A stretch of DNA of 64,000 nucleotides from the NCBI RefSeq assembly GCF_910592395.1, contig NC_088318.1, positions 7,750,349 through 7,814,348 on the forward strand. The letters are read 5' to 3'. Both the position numbers and the translations under genes were made by a program. The notes beneath the pieces are model-generated. The model searched no databases and was not told where the DNA came from. It saw only the letters and a program-made list of their open reading frames with translations. Source of the stretch: Lineus longissimus. Lineage: Eukaryota; Nemertea; Pilidiophora; Heteronemertea; Lineidae. Each line of letters begins with the position of its first letter. Positions within the stretch are counted from its first letter, which is position 1. This document shows, piece by piece, positions 10,319 through 20,832 of this stretch.

Positions 10319-11150
10319 ATGTCGGAATCTGATTCATCCATCGACACTGCGGGGGATACTGCGGCTGTCGACCTCCAAATGACTTTTGTCTCAATCTTGA
10401 GATTGTTCCCAGTCCTTTTGAGCAAATCTCAACTCCCAAAAACAAAAGAAAAGAAAAGAAAAAAGTTGCGCTAAAGGAATTCTTGGAGAAATACAAAGAG
10501 GAAGTTGGACAAGAAATGACTGAGAAGCAATTGCAGAAAAAGTTAACAAACATGAAGACAGATGTCAAGCACAAGGCCGATGTAAGAAGAACGGGCAATA
10601 AAGCGATCGTGCTGAAAAAGTGGGAGCAGATGCTGCTGTCTCTGATGCAGGCAGACACTAATCCAACTAACAATTGTGTGAAAGGTAAGTTGAAATTCAA
10701 AATGAAATGTCGTTTTACATACAAATGTCTGAAGTTTATGAATGTACTTCAAATATCACTATGTCCAGGTGGCATGTACGTTGGGATATTTAAAATGTGT
10801 TGCTTAAAATGACATTAATTTGTTTCCAGGTGGCATGTCCATTGGTATAGCTAAAAGCACACTGCCTCTGCTGCAGTGGGTTCTGCCACGTATCTCGTGG
10901 GTAAGGCTGACACGTCCTCAAGAACCGATTTTCCGCCTTCCGAAAAGACTAGGAAAAATGTTGACGTCATCCCCCAAGGCCTGAAAAGAAGCAGAAACGT
11001 TTATCAGCAGAAACTCAAGAAACGGAAAACCTAACGACGACCGAACTGCAACGGTTAGTTCTGCTGGAGCAACTACAAGTGGCCCGATTACAGAAAGAAA
11101 AGCTGAAGTCGAATTCGGGAATCGATGAATATGAATTGTTAGGCCTATAA
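10319..11150 (+). pseudogene. Harbinger Myb/SANT-like accessory protein
   Basis: In PIF/Harbinger elements a second, Myb-like protein helps the transposase bind DNA and enter the nucleus. This copy starts ATG at 10319 with an acidic N terminus (MSESDSSIDTAGD). A lysine-rich stretch and a helical SANT-like region follow (LEKYKEEVGQEMTEKQLQKK... KWEQMLLSLM). A donor GTAAGT at about 10685 and an acceptor TTTCCAG near 10830 frame an intron. The last part ends with a coiled-coil tail (LQRLVLLEQLQVARLQKEKL) and a TAA at 11148-11150. A 2-nt frame change is needed near 10380, and the second exon also has a frame problem. Confidence 0.7.
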
Positions 11151-11380
11151 TTCAGAAATCCATAACTGTATTTTTCTAAGGTTGTAATGAGCATCATAGT
11201 GTCATCATTAAAGAACATTAATCAAGATAGCAAGCATTTCTTATTATTCCAAATTACAATGATGTTATGTAAGCTATTCCTTGGCGGCGGCACAAATCAT
11301 GCTAAGGTGATAAACGAAGCTTTACCTGTAGCCCAGCTTTATTCCAGGAGTTGCGCGATTGAGCGGCGTTTGTCCAGGCC

Positions 11381-12360
11381 TCATTGCCTCACCCTAGGGT
11401 CAACCACGTCGTCATCATCATCATCATCATCATCATCATCTGACTCGTCGTCTTCACTGTCACTGTCTTCTGGCACATCTGGGAAGTCGTCGTGTGCATC
11501 ATTCAAATACTTGGCAATGTTGTGCAGAATAAAGCAAGCTACGATGACGCTGGGAACCTTCGCCAAAGGAAGCCTTACACGGCCGGCTAGGATTGGGAAT
11601 CTGCGTTTTACTTGCCCAAAGCATCTCTCAATTACAACCCGTTCATGTGCATGAATACGGTTGAATCTGTTTTCTTCTGGTGCAACAGGTGCAATTCCGT
11701 AACCCTGGTCTCCGAGGAGAAGTGCACCTCGGCCATGATGAGGAGAGTTTATCATAAATCTTCGAATGTCGGAGTTTTTCCATATCCTACTGTCGTGCAC
11801 GGAACCTGGCCATTGCGCATCGATGCTCGTAAATTGTTCGGCAGCATCACATGTCGCCTGAACGTTGATGGAGGGAGCGCCTTTTCTGTTGATGTACTCA
11901 TCTCCATGCCCTCGGGGTCCACCTGGTTTAAGAATTTTCACATGCGTACAATCTAATGCGCCGACAGTACCTGGAATCTGGTAATTCCGCTGCCAGACCT
12001 GCTGCGCCTGCCGTATTTCTATCAAAGTGGTTGGGAATTTAATCCAAAGACCGGCCTTTGCCGTCACCTGAGGAAGCACTTCGCAAATGTCTTGGAAACG
12101 GTACTTTGGTGGATGTCTTTGTCCTCCGCCACACCAGACTGAAACCCGGGGTCACCCAAATAACGCAGAAACACTTCCATTTGGTTCCTTGCATTTAAAC
12201 GCCCACCACGAGTTTCCTCAGAATCCAACAGTTAATGCCCTGCCATCCACTCGACGTGGTCCTCGTCAAACCTATAAAGTGAACGATATGACCCCGCACG
12301 ACTACATGCCTTTCGTGGCAAGTAAATCTTTTCCTGGAGAACATGCAAAAAAGCAGCCAT
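11381..12360 (-). pseudogene. Harbinger transposase (HARBI1-like DDE)
   Basis: This DDE_4 family nuclease would cut and paste the element. The ATG at 12360 opens a conserved N-terminal region (YRFDEDHVEWM), then the helix-turn-helix (HQSTVSKTF). The catalytic core has Asp in VGALDCTHVKI, Asp in LLLGDQGYG and Glu in ERVVIERCFGQVKRRF. The C terminus is a long Asp-rich run encoded by a (TCA)n tract at 11409-11440. A TAA at 12232-12234 and a 1-nt frameshift near 12080 break the N-terminal part. The core from 12079 to 11381 is open. It is normal length for the family once the breaks are ignored. Confidence 0.9.
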
Positions 12361-12644
12361 AGCGAATACCGACCATCTACTTCAATTCTCAAGTCTGGTC
12401 TGAGGCAACCTTTAAAAATCGAAGCTTTTCCTACCAAGTAAAGAGCATGAACTAGACTTTATTCATATGAAGACAAGCAATTACTTGGTTTCGAAGCAAT
12501 GTCTAGAAGCTAAATAGTGTTTGCTAATACGTGGAGCAAAATCTTCTTTTTCCTGGTATTTGCTCTGGTTTTATTCATACTAGTACAAGCAAATGCTTCA
12601 AAATCGGTAGAGAAAGCAATTGCTAGTTTTTATTCATATTGCCC

Positions 12645-12995
12645 AATGCCTGTGCCTTATGCCTGACCTCTTCTTCAGCTTTGGGGGTCAGAACTATGCA
12701 CGCTAACTGACATGCTTTTCAATGTTCATCGCAAAAATTGAAGAGTAACATCCCAATGCTACAGAACTGCAAAGGAGAGGAGCCTTAGCGTTGCAAGGTC
12801 ATTTGTTCCTGGTAGTCGGTGCACAGTTGACAAAACAATAGAAGAGATGTTTATGAGGCACGCAAAGTCGAAAGGTGGCAGTGGTTCCACGGGAGCAGGT
12901 TTGAGCAGACTGCAGACTAGTTACGGCGTGTATGGTGCGACCTAGCCTGGTGGGTGGCGCCTCCCCGTGTTTTTTGTAAGAGAACTTAATGAGGA
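12645..12995 (+). pseudogene. Fragment of an unidentified TE-type protein
   Basis: A plus-strand stretch at about 12798-12945 reads RSFVPGSRCTVDKTIEEMFM followed by RHAKSKGG and a Gly/Ser-rich run, ending in a stop near 12945. The wording resembles a widespread uncharacterised transposon-associated protein family of marine invertebrates, but I recall this only loosely. There is no start codon, and stops occur upstream. The rest of the interval has no recognisable feature. Confidence 0.35.
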
Positions 12996-13319
12996 ATTTA
13001 TTTATTTATTTATTCAAAAACCCCATAACTGAGGACATTACAGTAACAATACATAGCAGGACATACAAATATACAATATTTTAAAAACCAGTTAAATACA
13101 TTGTACCCAACACCCTAGGGCCAGACCGGTGTAGAAGTTTAAAATGTCCTAGGATAAAATGTCCGGGAACAAAGGATTCTATTATGCGCTTCAATCTCTG
13201 AGCTATTGACTGTCAGGGTCTCTATAGAACCATATTGCAGAATAAAATAGGGCCGGACACTTTTTCCAGGGGGGACACTTTTTACTTTTACACCGGCACA
13301 AAACATGACCATCGAAGGC

Positions 13320-14082
13320 CTATGAGGCCTTCACTGAGAGACAAACAAGCTTATGGTGCAGTGATGCTTTACGGTTGTAACTATCAGAGAAAATAAGAGA
13401 CCGTATGGGATCTTCAATTCCATTAGGAGGTGAGGCTTCCACTTGATTATTATTTATGCCGAAAATAAGATCCGAGGGAGACTGACCACTTCCAAAAATT
13501 CTGCCAAGCAACGTGTGAGGTTTGAACTGGCCAGTAATTATATATCTGGACAAAAGTGTACAATACAGCCGAGAGCAGGGTGACTCACCACTCATTATTC
13601 TCGTAAACAAACCGTTAGTCCTCTTAACCAATACCTCTTTAACTTTTGGCACTCCAAGGGCCCGTAACAAGAAGGATGTACGGCTTCTCCGTGACAAACC
13701 AAGTACCCGTTTTAAAATATTTCCCCGAGTAGTTTCTAATCTGCGTATGTCTGTTTTTGAAATATACATGGTTTCACAGCCAAACATAAGGCTTCCATAG
13801 GTAAACCTTCGCTGCGGTACACATACCGGGGTAACACAGACCTTTGTCATTCTTGCCATAGAAAGCTCCACGGCATTTTTTAGTTCTATTGTTCACATGG
13901 TCCGTACTACTACCCAGTTTGTTGTAACTGACACCTAGTATATCTAGCTGCTCCACCGAACCGAGACAGCTACCATAAATCTTCCATACAGGGTCTTTCT
14001 TAAAGTTATGCTTACCCATAATGAGGCATCGGGATTTCATCACATTGAATTTAAAACGCCACCTTATGGAGTATTGACCACG
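13320..14082 (-). pseudogene. LINE ORF2 C-terminal part
   Basis: This is the downstream part of LINE ORF2 on the far side of the Tc1 insertion. It includes the post-RT thumb/connection region (SIRWRFKFNVMKSRCLIMG, LDILGVSYN) and the C-terminal domain (RFTYGSLMFGCETMY, LETTRGNILKRVLGLSRRSR, TSFLLRALGVPK). It ends with a stop at 13320. A frame break lies near 13860. The reading frame meets the part at 17262-17766 exactly across the Tc1 target site. Confidence 0.8.
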
Positions 14083-14084
14083 TA

Positions 14085-14340
14085 CACCCTTGTCGGAAAG
14101 TTTAAGGACACCAGTTTTTTACAATTTTCTCAAAAACTACTGGGCCAACTGGAACCAAAGTTTTATCATATCTGGATAAACTTCTTTGGTATTATTTGCA
14201 ATAGGTTTGGTTTTTATTATCAATAAGGTAACAACGTTATGGCCGTTTTTCCAGAGGCATGTTTTTTTTACTTTTTTGTCTGCAAGTTTTTCTGCCGTTT
14301 TTTTGCAACATCATCTGGACACAATAACCAAAGCAACTTT
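14085..14340 (+). repeat. Left terminal inverted repeat of Tc1-type element
   Basis: This matches the reverse complement of 17005-17259. Both share the start CACCCTTGTCGGAAAG, the segment GGACACCAGTTTTTTACAA and an A/T-rich interior ending near the GCAACATCAT motif. The outer part also resembles the ends of the foldback element at 20833-21909. Confidence 0.88.
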
Positions 14341-15028
14341 AAGCACAGATTTGTTGTTAAAAAATTGTTGGAAAGCACCACTTTTTGAGGTTTTTGTCCC
14401 CAAAAATACTCCCAATTGCTATGACTTTTCAGCAACTCTCGTAATGACCCCTCGGACCAACGGCATTGTCTGCCTGGGTTTGGTAACTCCTATTGATATG
14501 GTAATACTCTGGTCAGGAACTTTCTCCACTTGAGTGAATCAGACTGTAACTGAACTGTGTCCTACCACAGTGTGTAGGCTGAAAAAGTCAGGGCAATGCA
14601 ATTGGAGCGATTCAAAAAATGTTTTACATGATGGAGTTCTTGTCATACTGAAGAAGTTTTGGTTGCTACACCAAATTCTAAAAGCTATCTCGACTGGTGC
14701 ACATTAGGTTCCGTTTAAATTTGTAATGAGTGTGGGAGGTAGGCCTCCACATACTACTACAGTGTTTACCATCTCGTTCTGCTTCTGCGCATTTCTCTGT
14801 GTTATTGTGATCAAAAATTATTTTCAAAGTCTGGGGGGGGGGGGGGGTACCAGTATATGGATGACTGTGGCCTTGGTATTTCATTGCAAACACTGCACTG
14901 CGACTTTGATGAGCAAAATAAGATAAAAAGATAATAATGTAGCACACAACTGTTTTTATTTTTATCACCACAACTACAGCTCAAACTACTTCCTGGTCAG
15001 CTCGTAATATTCCATTCAGTCAAAACAG

Positions 15029-16553
15029 TCAGTAGCGAGTCCACCCTCCTTCAGCATCAACGACTGCTTGCATCCGTCTTGGCATCGACTGCACTAACCC
15101 ATCCCAAAACTCTGCCCCAAGCGTGTTCCATATTTCCATAATTCGCTCCAACAGATTATCACCATTACGCACCCCTTCATAATTAAAATTCTGGACCATC
15201 ACTCCCCAAGCATTTTCAATTGGGTTCATATCACAGCCCTTGGGAGGCCAGTCAATGACAGCAAAGGGCTGCTCCTGCAGAAACGCTGTAATGTTTCTTG
15301 CCGTGTGGATAGGGGACCTGAAAATGAATGTTGTAAGCAAGTATCAATCATAATGTTGCGAATGCAGGATGTCCCAATATGTTATGAATGGGAGAACAGC
15401 ATGGTAAAACACAAACTCATGGGAAAGTTTTATAACCTGCTTGGTTGACCGAAATTACTCCTGCCATACAAATTATAAAAAGGAATCGAAAGTGGGTTTG
15501 GTAGAGTTCAGCTTTTGTGTTTGACCTTGGGTGAACTGAACATCTTGCCAGTTGCTTGTTCAAACTTATCAGAGCTGATTTTTATAAGGCCTAGCTATCA
15601 TGCTGATAAATGAATCCATCTGGGAAGTGATGGTGCATATCTGGAAGACATCTGTCTAGTATCTCACGATACTGTATCTGGTTGAACCGTCCCTGTATCC
15701 TTTGAAGAGTTCCGTTGCCTCGGTCATTCATCCAGCCCCAGATTAACACTGTGAACCTCCCACTCCGCTGGCATGTCTTGATGTTGTTTGCGTTGTAGCG
15801 TTCACCCTGAAGCCGACGGCACCAGACCTGCCCATGTCTTCCAACCTCAAATGACTTTTCGTCTGTAAAAACTACTCTCCTCCATTGTTCTATTGTCCAA
15901 TTAAGATGATCCTGAAAAGAAAATAAGGCGCTGATTATGTATTGTTTTCTGTGTTTGCACGAGCATGAGATAATTTCATCTTGAAACACAGGGGAGGGGA
16001 AATGCCAGATTTCCAAGTCCGTCTCATTGGGTATTTTCAGTCATTCAAAACTCCTGTGTCTTTGATGATATTAATAAAACAATTTTAGTGTTCAATGGAA
16101 ACAAATGTAGGCATAATTTTAGAAACTACACTTTGTATAAATCATCTTACTTGGGCAAATTGCAAGCGCTGTCTTCTATGGGCATCACTTAGGATATCTT
16201 TCTTGGCAGCAATACGTCCCATCAAGTTTGCCTGGCGCAGCCTCTCTCTTATTGTCCCCCGGCTGATTCTTGTCCCCTGCTGGTGTAGCTCATCCTGGAG
16301 CTGCCTTGGGAGGAGGAAGGGGTCTTGTTGGACTCGACGCACCAAAGTCCGATCTTGCCTCTCAGTTGTGGATCTTGGCCTTCCTGCTCTCTCTCTCACT
16401 CTTGTGTTGCCATCAGTTTGTTGTCGATTTACCCATGTGGACACAGCAGTCTTGCTGCATCCTAAGTGGTCTGCTATATTTCTATAGGATAACCCATTTT
16501 CTCTGAGTTCTAATATGCGATTTTTTGCAAGTCCGTTAACTGGTTGTCTCCCC
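15029..16553 (-). pseudogene. Tc1-like transposase with introns
   Basis: This is a DDE transposase of the Tc1 group. The paired N-terminal HTH region (LRENGLSYRNIADHLG, KTAVSTWVNR) and the linker (RAGRPRSTTERQDR) lie in exon 1 (about 16553-16151). A clear intron follows, donor GTAAG at 16146-16150 and acceptor CAG at 15912-15914 (239 bp). Exon 2 has the first Asp (RRVVFTDEKSF) and the second Asp near its end (IYQHDS). A second acceptor (ATTTTCAG at about 15318-15325) begins exon 3, with IHTARNITAFL and the catalytic Glu in MNPIENAWGVM. The donor of the second intron is not recognisable near 15597, so splicing is probably lost. Confidence 0.82.
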
Positions 16554-17004
16554 TATGCTTCATGGTGACATAAATCAAAGCCCAGGAATAAATAATTACT
16601 TTTAACTATAAAGGCATGGTCCGCAATGGACAGCAATCCCCGGGACAGCAATAATGGGCATAGGGTTTAGCTTGTTGCTTAAATACACAGGACAAGGAAT
16701 GTTTACAGTAGAAAGAAACAGCACTGCAATTGGTTTGGCCTGTTGTCTGTGATGAGGTAATCTGAAATGGGTTGAGGCCCTGGGCCAGGTGCACATCATA
16801 TTGTTTGATGTGGTCAGGTAATCTGACCTGGGGTGAGGATTTGGCTGGAGTGCACATCAATCATTGTGAGCAATAACCACTGTAATGGTCATTGGGCCAG
16901 TGTCAAAAGGTGTCATCTTGGCCAGCAAAATATCATTGAGAAAATGGAAAAAAACTGTATTTTTTCCTAAAAACCCTTGACCAAACTTAAAACTTTTTGC
17001 AAGA

Positions 17005-17259
17005 AGTTGGTTTTAGTTGATGTGCCCAAATGATGTTGCAAAAAAATGGCAGAAAAATCTGCAGACAAAACAGTAAAAAAAACATGCCTCTGGAAAAACG
17101 GCCATAACGTTTTTACCTAATTGATAATGAAAACCAAACCTATTGTAAATGATACCCAAGAAGTTTATCCAGATATGATAAAACTTTGGTTCCAGTTGGC
17201 CCAGTAGTTTTTTAGAAAATTGTAAAAAACTGGTGTCCTTAAACTTTCCGACAAGGGTG
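17005..17259 (-). repeat. Right terminal inverted repeat of Tc1-type element
   Basis: This is the inverse of 14085-14340 with scattered differences. The outer end reads CTTTCCGACAAGGGTG, followed by the TA duplication. Confidence 0.88.
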
Positions 17260-17261
17260 TA

Positions 17262-18240
17262 CATCAATCAATTCTTGGAGACCACTGACTGTCAAGCGCA
17301 ATAACGTTACATCATCCGCATAAGCCGTCGAATTGTAATGGTCCTCGCCAATACAGAAACCCCGTTTGGCATCGGTAACCATAGACAACATATCATTCAG
17401 AAATATCTTAAACAAAGTAGGAGAGAGTTTACTCCCTTGTCTAGTTCCCTGGAGCACACTTATCTCCCTACTACAAGCACCATTCCATCTTACCATCGCC
17501 TTCATTTTACCATACCACCTATACAAGAAGAACCAGTGATGATTAGGGATTTTATCCCACAGTTTGTAAAAAAGGCCATCATGCCAAATGCTGTCAAAGC
17601 ATTTCTGTGCATCTAGCGAACAAACAAACAAAGGCGACCCATCACTACTGGCAAGGGCTGCTAAATCATGCATTAATGAACAGCCGAGTTCTATCCCATT
17701 ACCAGATTTGAACCCAAACTGATTATCATAAGACACATCATCCGGTGTCATAAATCCCTCCACCAACTTGGTGTGTATTTAGCTGAGGGTCACGGGGCGA
17801 CAATTATTGGGATAGTTCGGATCCAGAATTGTTTTCTTTAGAATTGGAACAATAATTCCCATAGCGAACACCTGCGGTACGACCCCCCCCCCCCCCCCCC
17901 CCCCAGGTCAGAATGGAAGAGTAAATAGCCAATAGATGGTCGCATAATTCCTCTGACAGTCCATACAGTAAATGTTCTGTTGTCACTCCGTTACAACCGG
18001 GAGCAGTATTACGTGGAAGAGCTTTTATCATCGGGGGATATGACACACTCATCCCTCTCCTGTGCCAATAAGGTCTCATACCTATCTCTAACTATATTTG
18101 CAATGTTCATCTGAAATTCAGTATATGGTTCCGAGTTCTTCATAATTTTTCCAAAGAAGTTGGCAAAGTCATTCGGCACCAAAGTCGAGGGGGGATTTCC
18201 CCCCCTCTTTCTGTTCATAATTTTCCAAAAAAACATCCAT
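17262..18240 (-). pseudogene. LINE ORF2 reverse transcriptase
   Basis: This is the RT of the LINE, which makes cDNA at the target site. Block 0/1 motifs (NDFANFFGKIM, PGCNGVTTEHLLYG) lie at 18236-17930. The core at 17766-17262 has DNQFGFKSGNGIE, FVCSLDAQKCFDSIWH (first catalytic Asp), SVLQGTRQGSKLSPTLF and the active-site box AYADDV near 17318. A C homopolymer of about 22 at 17882-17904 shifts the frame between the two parts. The frame then runs into the Tc1 insertion point after LQELID. Confidence 0.85.
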
Positions 18241-18316
18241 TTTCCTGTCTCTAAATAGCCTATTGTAGCGTTCGTTTCTCATTTGACCAGCATTATTCAA
18301 TCCATTTCGACAGGCC

Positions 18317-19155
18317 TTACGAAATTGTTTTTTTCACCGCTTTCCAACAATCAAAAACTGCACCGTGTCGTGGCCTGTTGTTCTGTACCCAGAGTTTCCA
18401 CCAGAAACGTTTTTTCTGTCTTAACTCTCCCAATTGCGGGCACCAAAACCTTCTGGGTTTAAAACCATTTGACCTAGTACATCCAGCTTCACTACAGGCC
18501 TCGTGAATGGCGGAATTAACATCATCGATATACTCATTCACAGAGGCTTCCATTTCACAAAGCTTATCTATGCGCAACGGATTTAATGCCGCCAATTTTT
18601 CATTTAGAAGTGACCGATACTTTTCGGTTTTTGCGTTATTTTGCCAACACGTTTTAGGAAAGACCGGCCTACTATCTCTCACATATGTTTTACACTTTGA
18701 GCCACCAACTTCGGGGTCACTGCACTCCAGAGTGAAAACAACGTCGATTGGCAAATGGTCACTCACGTTGCCCTCTTGTAGGGGAACAATGCTACATGAT
18801 TTAACTTTATTATGTTCCTGGCCTGAGGCATATAAGCGTTCACAACAACAGTCTTTAGTTTACCAGTATTATCACGAATGCCTATAGAAACAACCCGAGG
18901 ATTGTCGACGTCAATTTCATAACAGTTATAATCTGGAGACTCCTGATAAATGATTGAGACGCCGCCGAACGGCCTCCCTGTATAACTCGCGTCTAAATCG
19001 TTCATACTTGACTTTGAAAAGGACTTATAAGTTGCCTGTGAATCATTATTACGATTGCTAACTTCATCCACTAAAAAGATCTCGCCAGGCCTCAACCATG
19101 TCTCATTAAGGCATAAAATACTGACTTGATTTAGTCGTTCCAGAATATAGTCTGC
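18317..19155 (-). pseudogene. LINE ORF2 endonuclease (internally deleted)
   Basis: This is an apurinic-like endonuclease domain that nicks the target to start LINE insertion. The LNETWL motif (catalytic Glu, near 19110) and a Tyr-containing strand (VVNAYMPQA, near 18830) are followed, after a short unrelated joint, by the catalytic SDHLPI box at about 18766. The usual segment with the GDFN motif between them is missing, so an internal deletion of very roughly 250-300 bp is likely and the enzyme would be dead. The linker to the RT (RRFWCPQLGELRQKKRFWW) follows. Confidence 0.8.
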
Positions 19156-20754
19156 CGACTGTTTGAAACCCAGTATCTTTCACTTCGGTATTCGGACCAG
19201 TCATTGTAGTCGCACCGGTTTTCGTCGTGTGACACGTATGTATTCCGTTGCCACTGTCCTGGACGGAGCACGAAGTCATTGTAGTCACGCCGGTTTTCAT
19301 CCCGTGACTCATACGTATTCCGTTGCCACTCTCCTGGACGGAACTCGGAGTCACTGTAGCCACGCCGGTTCTCGTCACGTGATTCGTACGTATTCCGTTG
19401 CCGCTGTCCTGAACGGGCCCCTGATTGGCGTCGATCATAGTTTCGTGATTTATCCCAGTTTGGTTTGTCGAGGCGGATGCGTCCACCTGCTGATGCTCCT
19501 TGCCGAAATGGCCGGGAGGACGCTGCTTGCAGCCTCTCGCTGGTCGGACGAAAGGGCCGCACCACCACACCAGTGGGCCATATATCACAATTCAGTACCA
19601 GTCTTACAGCATCCTTTGGAACACTAATTTTGAATGATTTGTACGCCATTTTGTTACCGAGAATGGACACCTTCACGTTGGGGATGCCCATTGATTGCAC
19701 ATGCTCGCTTATATGATTCACCGTGTGTTTTGGGTCAACCTGCCCGACGTAAACATCCGACATTTCCACCGTTTCCGCATCGTTTCCCTGGTTGCCTTCA
19801 GGTTGGCTAACAACCAGTGCAGCATTGTTTTGTGATCGTTTACGGTCGTTTCGTTTCTGCCGTTTGATTTGTCTTGCGGGTAATTGAAAAGCCTCGTCAG
19901 GAGCGTCGGCATCAGCCTAAGCAGTCATGTGGTCCTTCTCGTTCACAGAGTTAGGCCTATCACCCGCCACACTCTGAGGGGAAGTTTCCTTTGCTGGCAA
20001 AAGTGTATCAGGTTGTTTATCATCATTATCGCTATCGTCACTCTCGGACGAAGAGGAAGGTTCATCTAGGGCGCCGCCCTTCAAGGGTTCGGAATCGAAC
20101 TGAGCGCGAAAGTTCTCGAAGGCTTTCACTTTTTGGTTTAAGGCAGCGTTCTCCTTTTTCATTGATTTAAGCTCGCTCTCTGCCGTAGCGAGCCGTTCGA
20201 GTATGGTCCGGACATTTTTCATCATATTTGACAGTTCAGTTTCTCTATATGATGTCTCATCCTCGTTCACTGACTGAGACTGCTTGCAAACGAATATCTT
20301 ATCAAGATCCCTTGTTATTTGCTTATTCACCAGACTGTAGCCCATATTACATACGTCCTCCTCTATCTTGTGTTTCGCCTGCCTGTTGACGATACGACTA
20401 TCCTTAAACTGCGGAAATTGCACAATTATATCCTCACAAAGTTTCTTATGTAATGCGGTAAGAGTGTCCGTATCTAATTTCTTTAGAGTGTCGCTTATAT
20501 CCTTTTGTGAGTACGCATATATACAGTCTAATGGTTTCCAGGTCTGCTTTGGAAACACCAAGGATATCTTTGAGTTGCCTTATTACATCTGAGTCAGGTC
20601 TGTCATTATTCATGGTCAGTTGACCAGCGCTTGAATTGAACCGGATATTGTTACAATCCGGGCACAGAAATAAGTCGCCTTGGCGGAGCTTGACGGACGA
20701 ATCATTGGCTTTTCTCGGACAAGCCTCCTCCGGAAGACCAGCACAAGGAGGCAT
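19131..20754 (-). pseudogene. LINE ORF1 (zinc finger, coiled coil, RNA-binding)
   Basis: ORF1 proteins of CR1-like LINEs bind element RNA. The start MPPCAGLPEEACPR at 20754 opens a PHD-like Cys pattern (CAG... FLCPDCNNIRF). A frameshift near 20520 leads to a coiled-coil region (RTILERLATAESELKSMKKE) and a Ser/Asp-rich acidic part. A single in-frame TAG at 19917-19919 separates this from the C-terminal part, which continues in the same frame. That part has a possible RNA-binding fold (SDVYVGQVDPKHTVNHISEH) and three 25-residue tandem repeats (QRNTYESRDENRRGY...) encoded by 75-bp repeats at about 19185-19430. It overlaps the beginning of ORF2 slightly. Confidence 0.7.
19185..19430 (-). repeat. 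75-bp minisatellite inside LINE ORF1
   Basis: Three tandem copies of a 75-bp unit share GTATTCCGTTGCC on the plus strand and encode the QRNTYESRDEN motif of ORF1. The repeat keeps the frame. Confidence 0.8.
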
Positions 20755-20832
20755 ACTTGGAATCCGTAATTTGCATATGAATCAAATCACAGCGAGGTTC
20801 TATTTCGTGCGTAAATGACTAGCCCAAATGTA

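Larger units (their letters stand above)
9968..12644. mobile_element. Harbinger (PIF/Harbinger) DNA transposon
   Basis: The 23-bp terminal inverted repeats begin GGGC: left 9968-9990, right 12622-12644, with one mismatch. They are flanked by a 3-bp AAT duplication (9965-9967 and 12645-12647). The two genes typical of the superfamily are inside and convergent: a Myb/SANT-like accessory gene on plus and the DDE transposase on minus. Near both ends, blocks resembling TATGAATAAAA beside GCTTGT recur (about 10040-10075 and 12460-12590) and could be transposase-binding repeats. Both genes carry frameshifts or stops, so the copy is defective. Its length of 2.68 kb is normal for Harbinger. Confidence 0.92.
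14085..17259 (-). mobile_element. Tc1/mariner-type transposon with long inverted repeats
   Basis: This 3175-bp element is flanked by TA (14083-14084 and 17260-17261), the Tc1/mariner target duplication. Its terminal inverted repeats are about 250 bp, much longer than in classic mariners, and start CACCCTTGTCGGAAAG. A Tc1-like transposase gene occupies the middle on the minus strand. The inner flanks (14345-15028 and 16560-17010) have no other gene. They include a poly-G run at about 14830-14845 and an inverted or repeated stretch around 16600-16860. It inserted into LINE ORF2. Confidence 0.92.
12997..20760 (-). mobile_element. CR1/L2-like LINE, interrupted by a Tc1 element
   Basis: This is a minus-strand non-LTR retrotransposon with an ORF1 (zinc finger, coiled coil, RNA-binding-like part) and an ORF2 (endonuclease, RT, C-terminal domain). 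The 3' end is marked by a short AAAT repeat tail (12997-13014 on the plus strand). CR1/L2-type elements end in short repeats of this kind. The sequence is split by the Tc1-like element at 14085-17259. Without that insert, the preserved LINE is about 4.6 kb. Several stops, frameshifts, a poly-C expansion and a deletion in the endonuclease show that it was already decaying. Confidence 0.85.

Noticed and set aside
11187-11654. Plus-strand frame with a poly-Ser stretch
   Set aside because: It is the antisense of the Harbinger transposase Asp-rich tail.
16095-16506. Plus-strand frames rich in Leu/Ser over the Tc1 transposase
   Set aside because: They are antisense shadows of the transposase exon 1.
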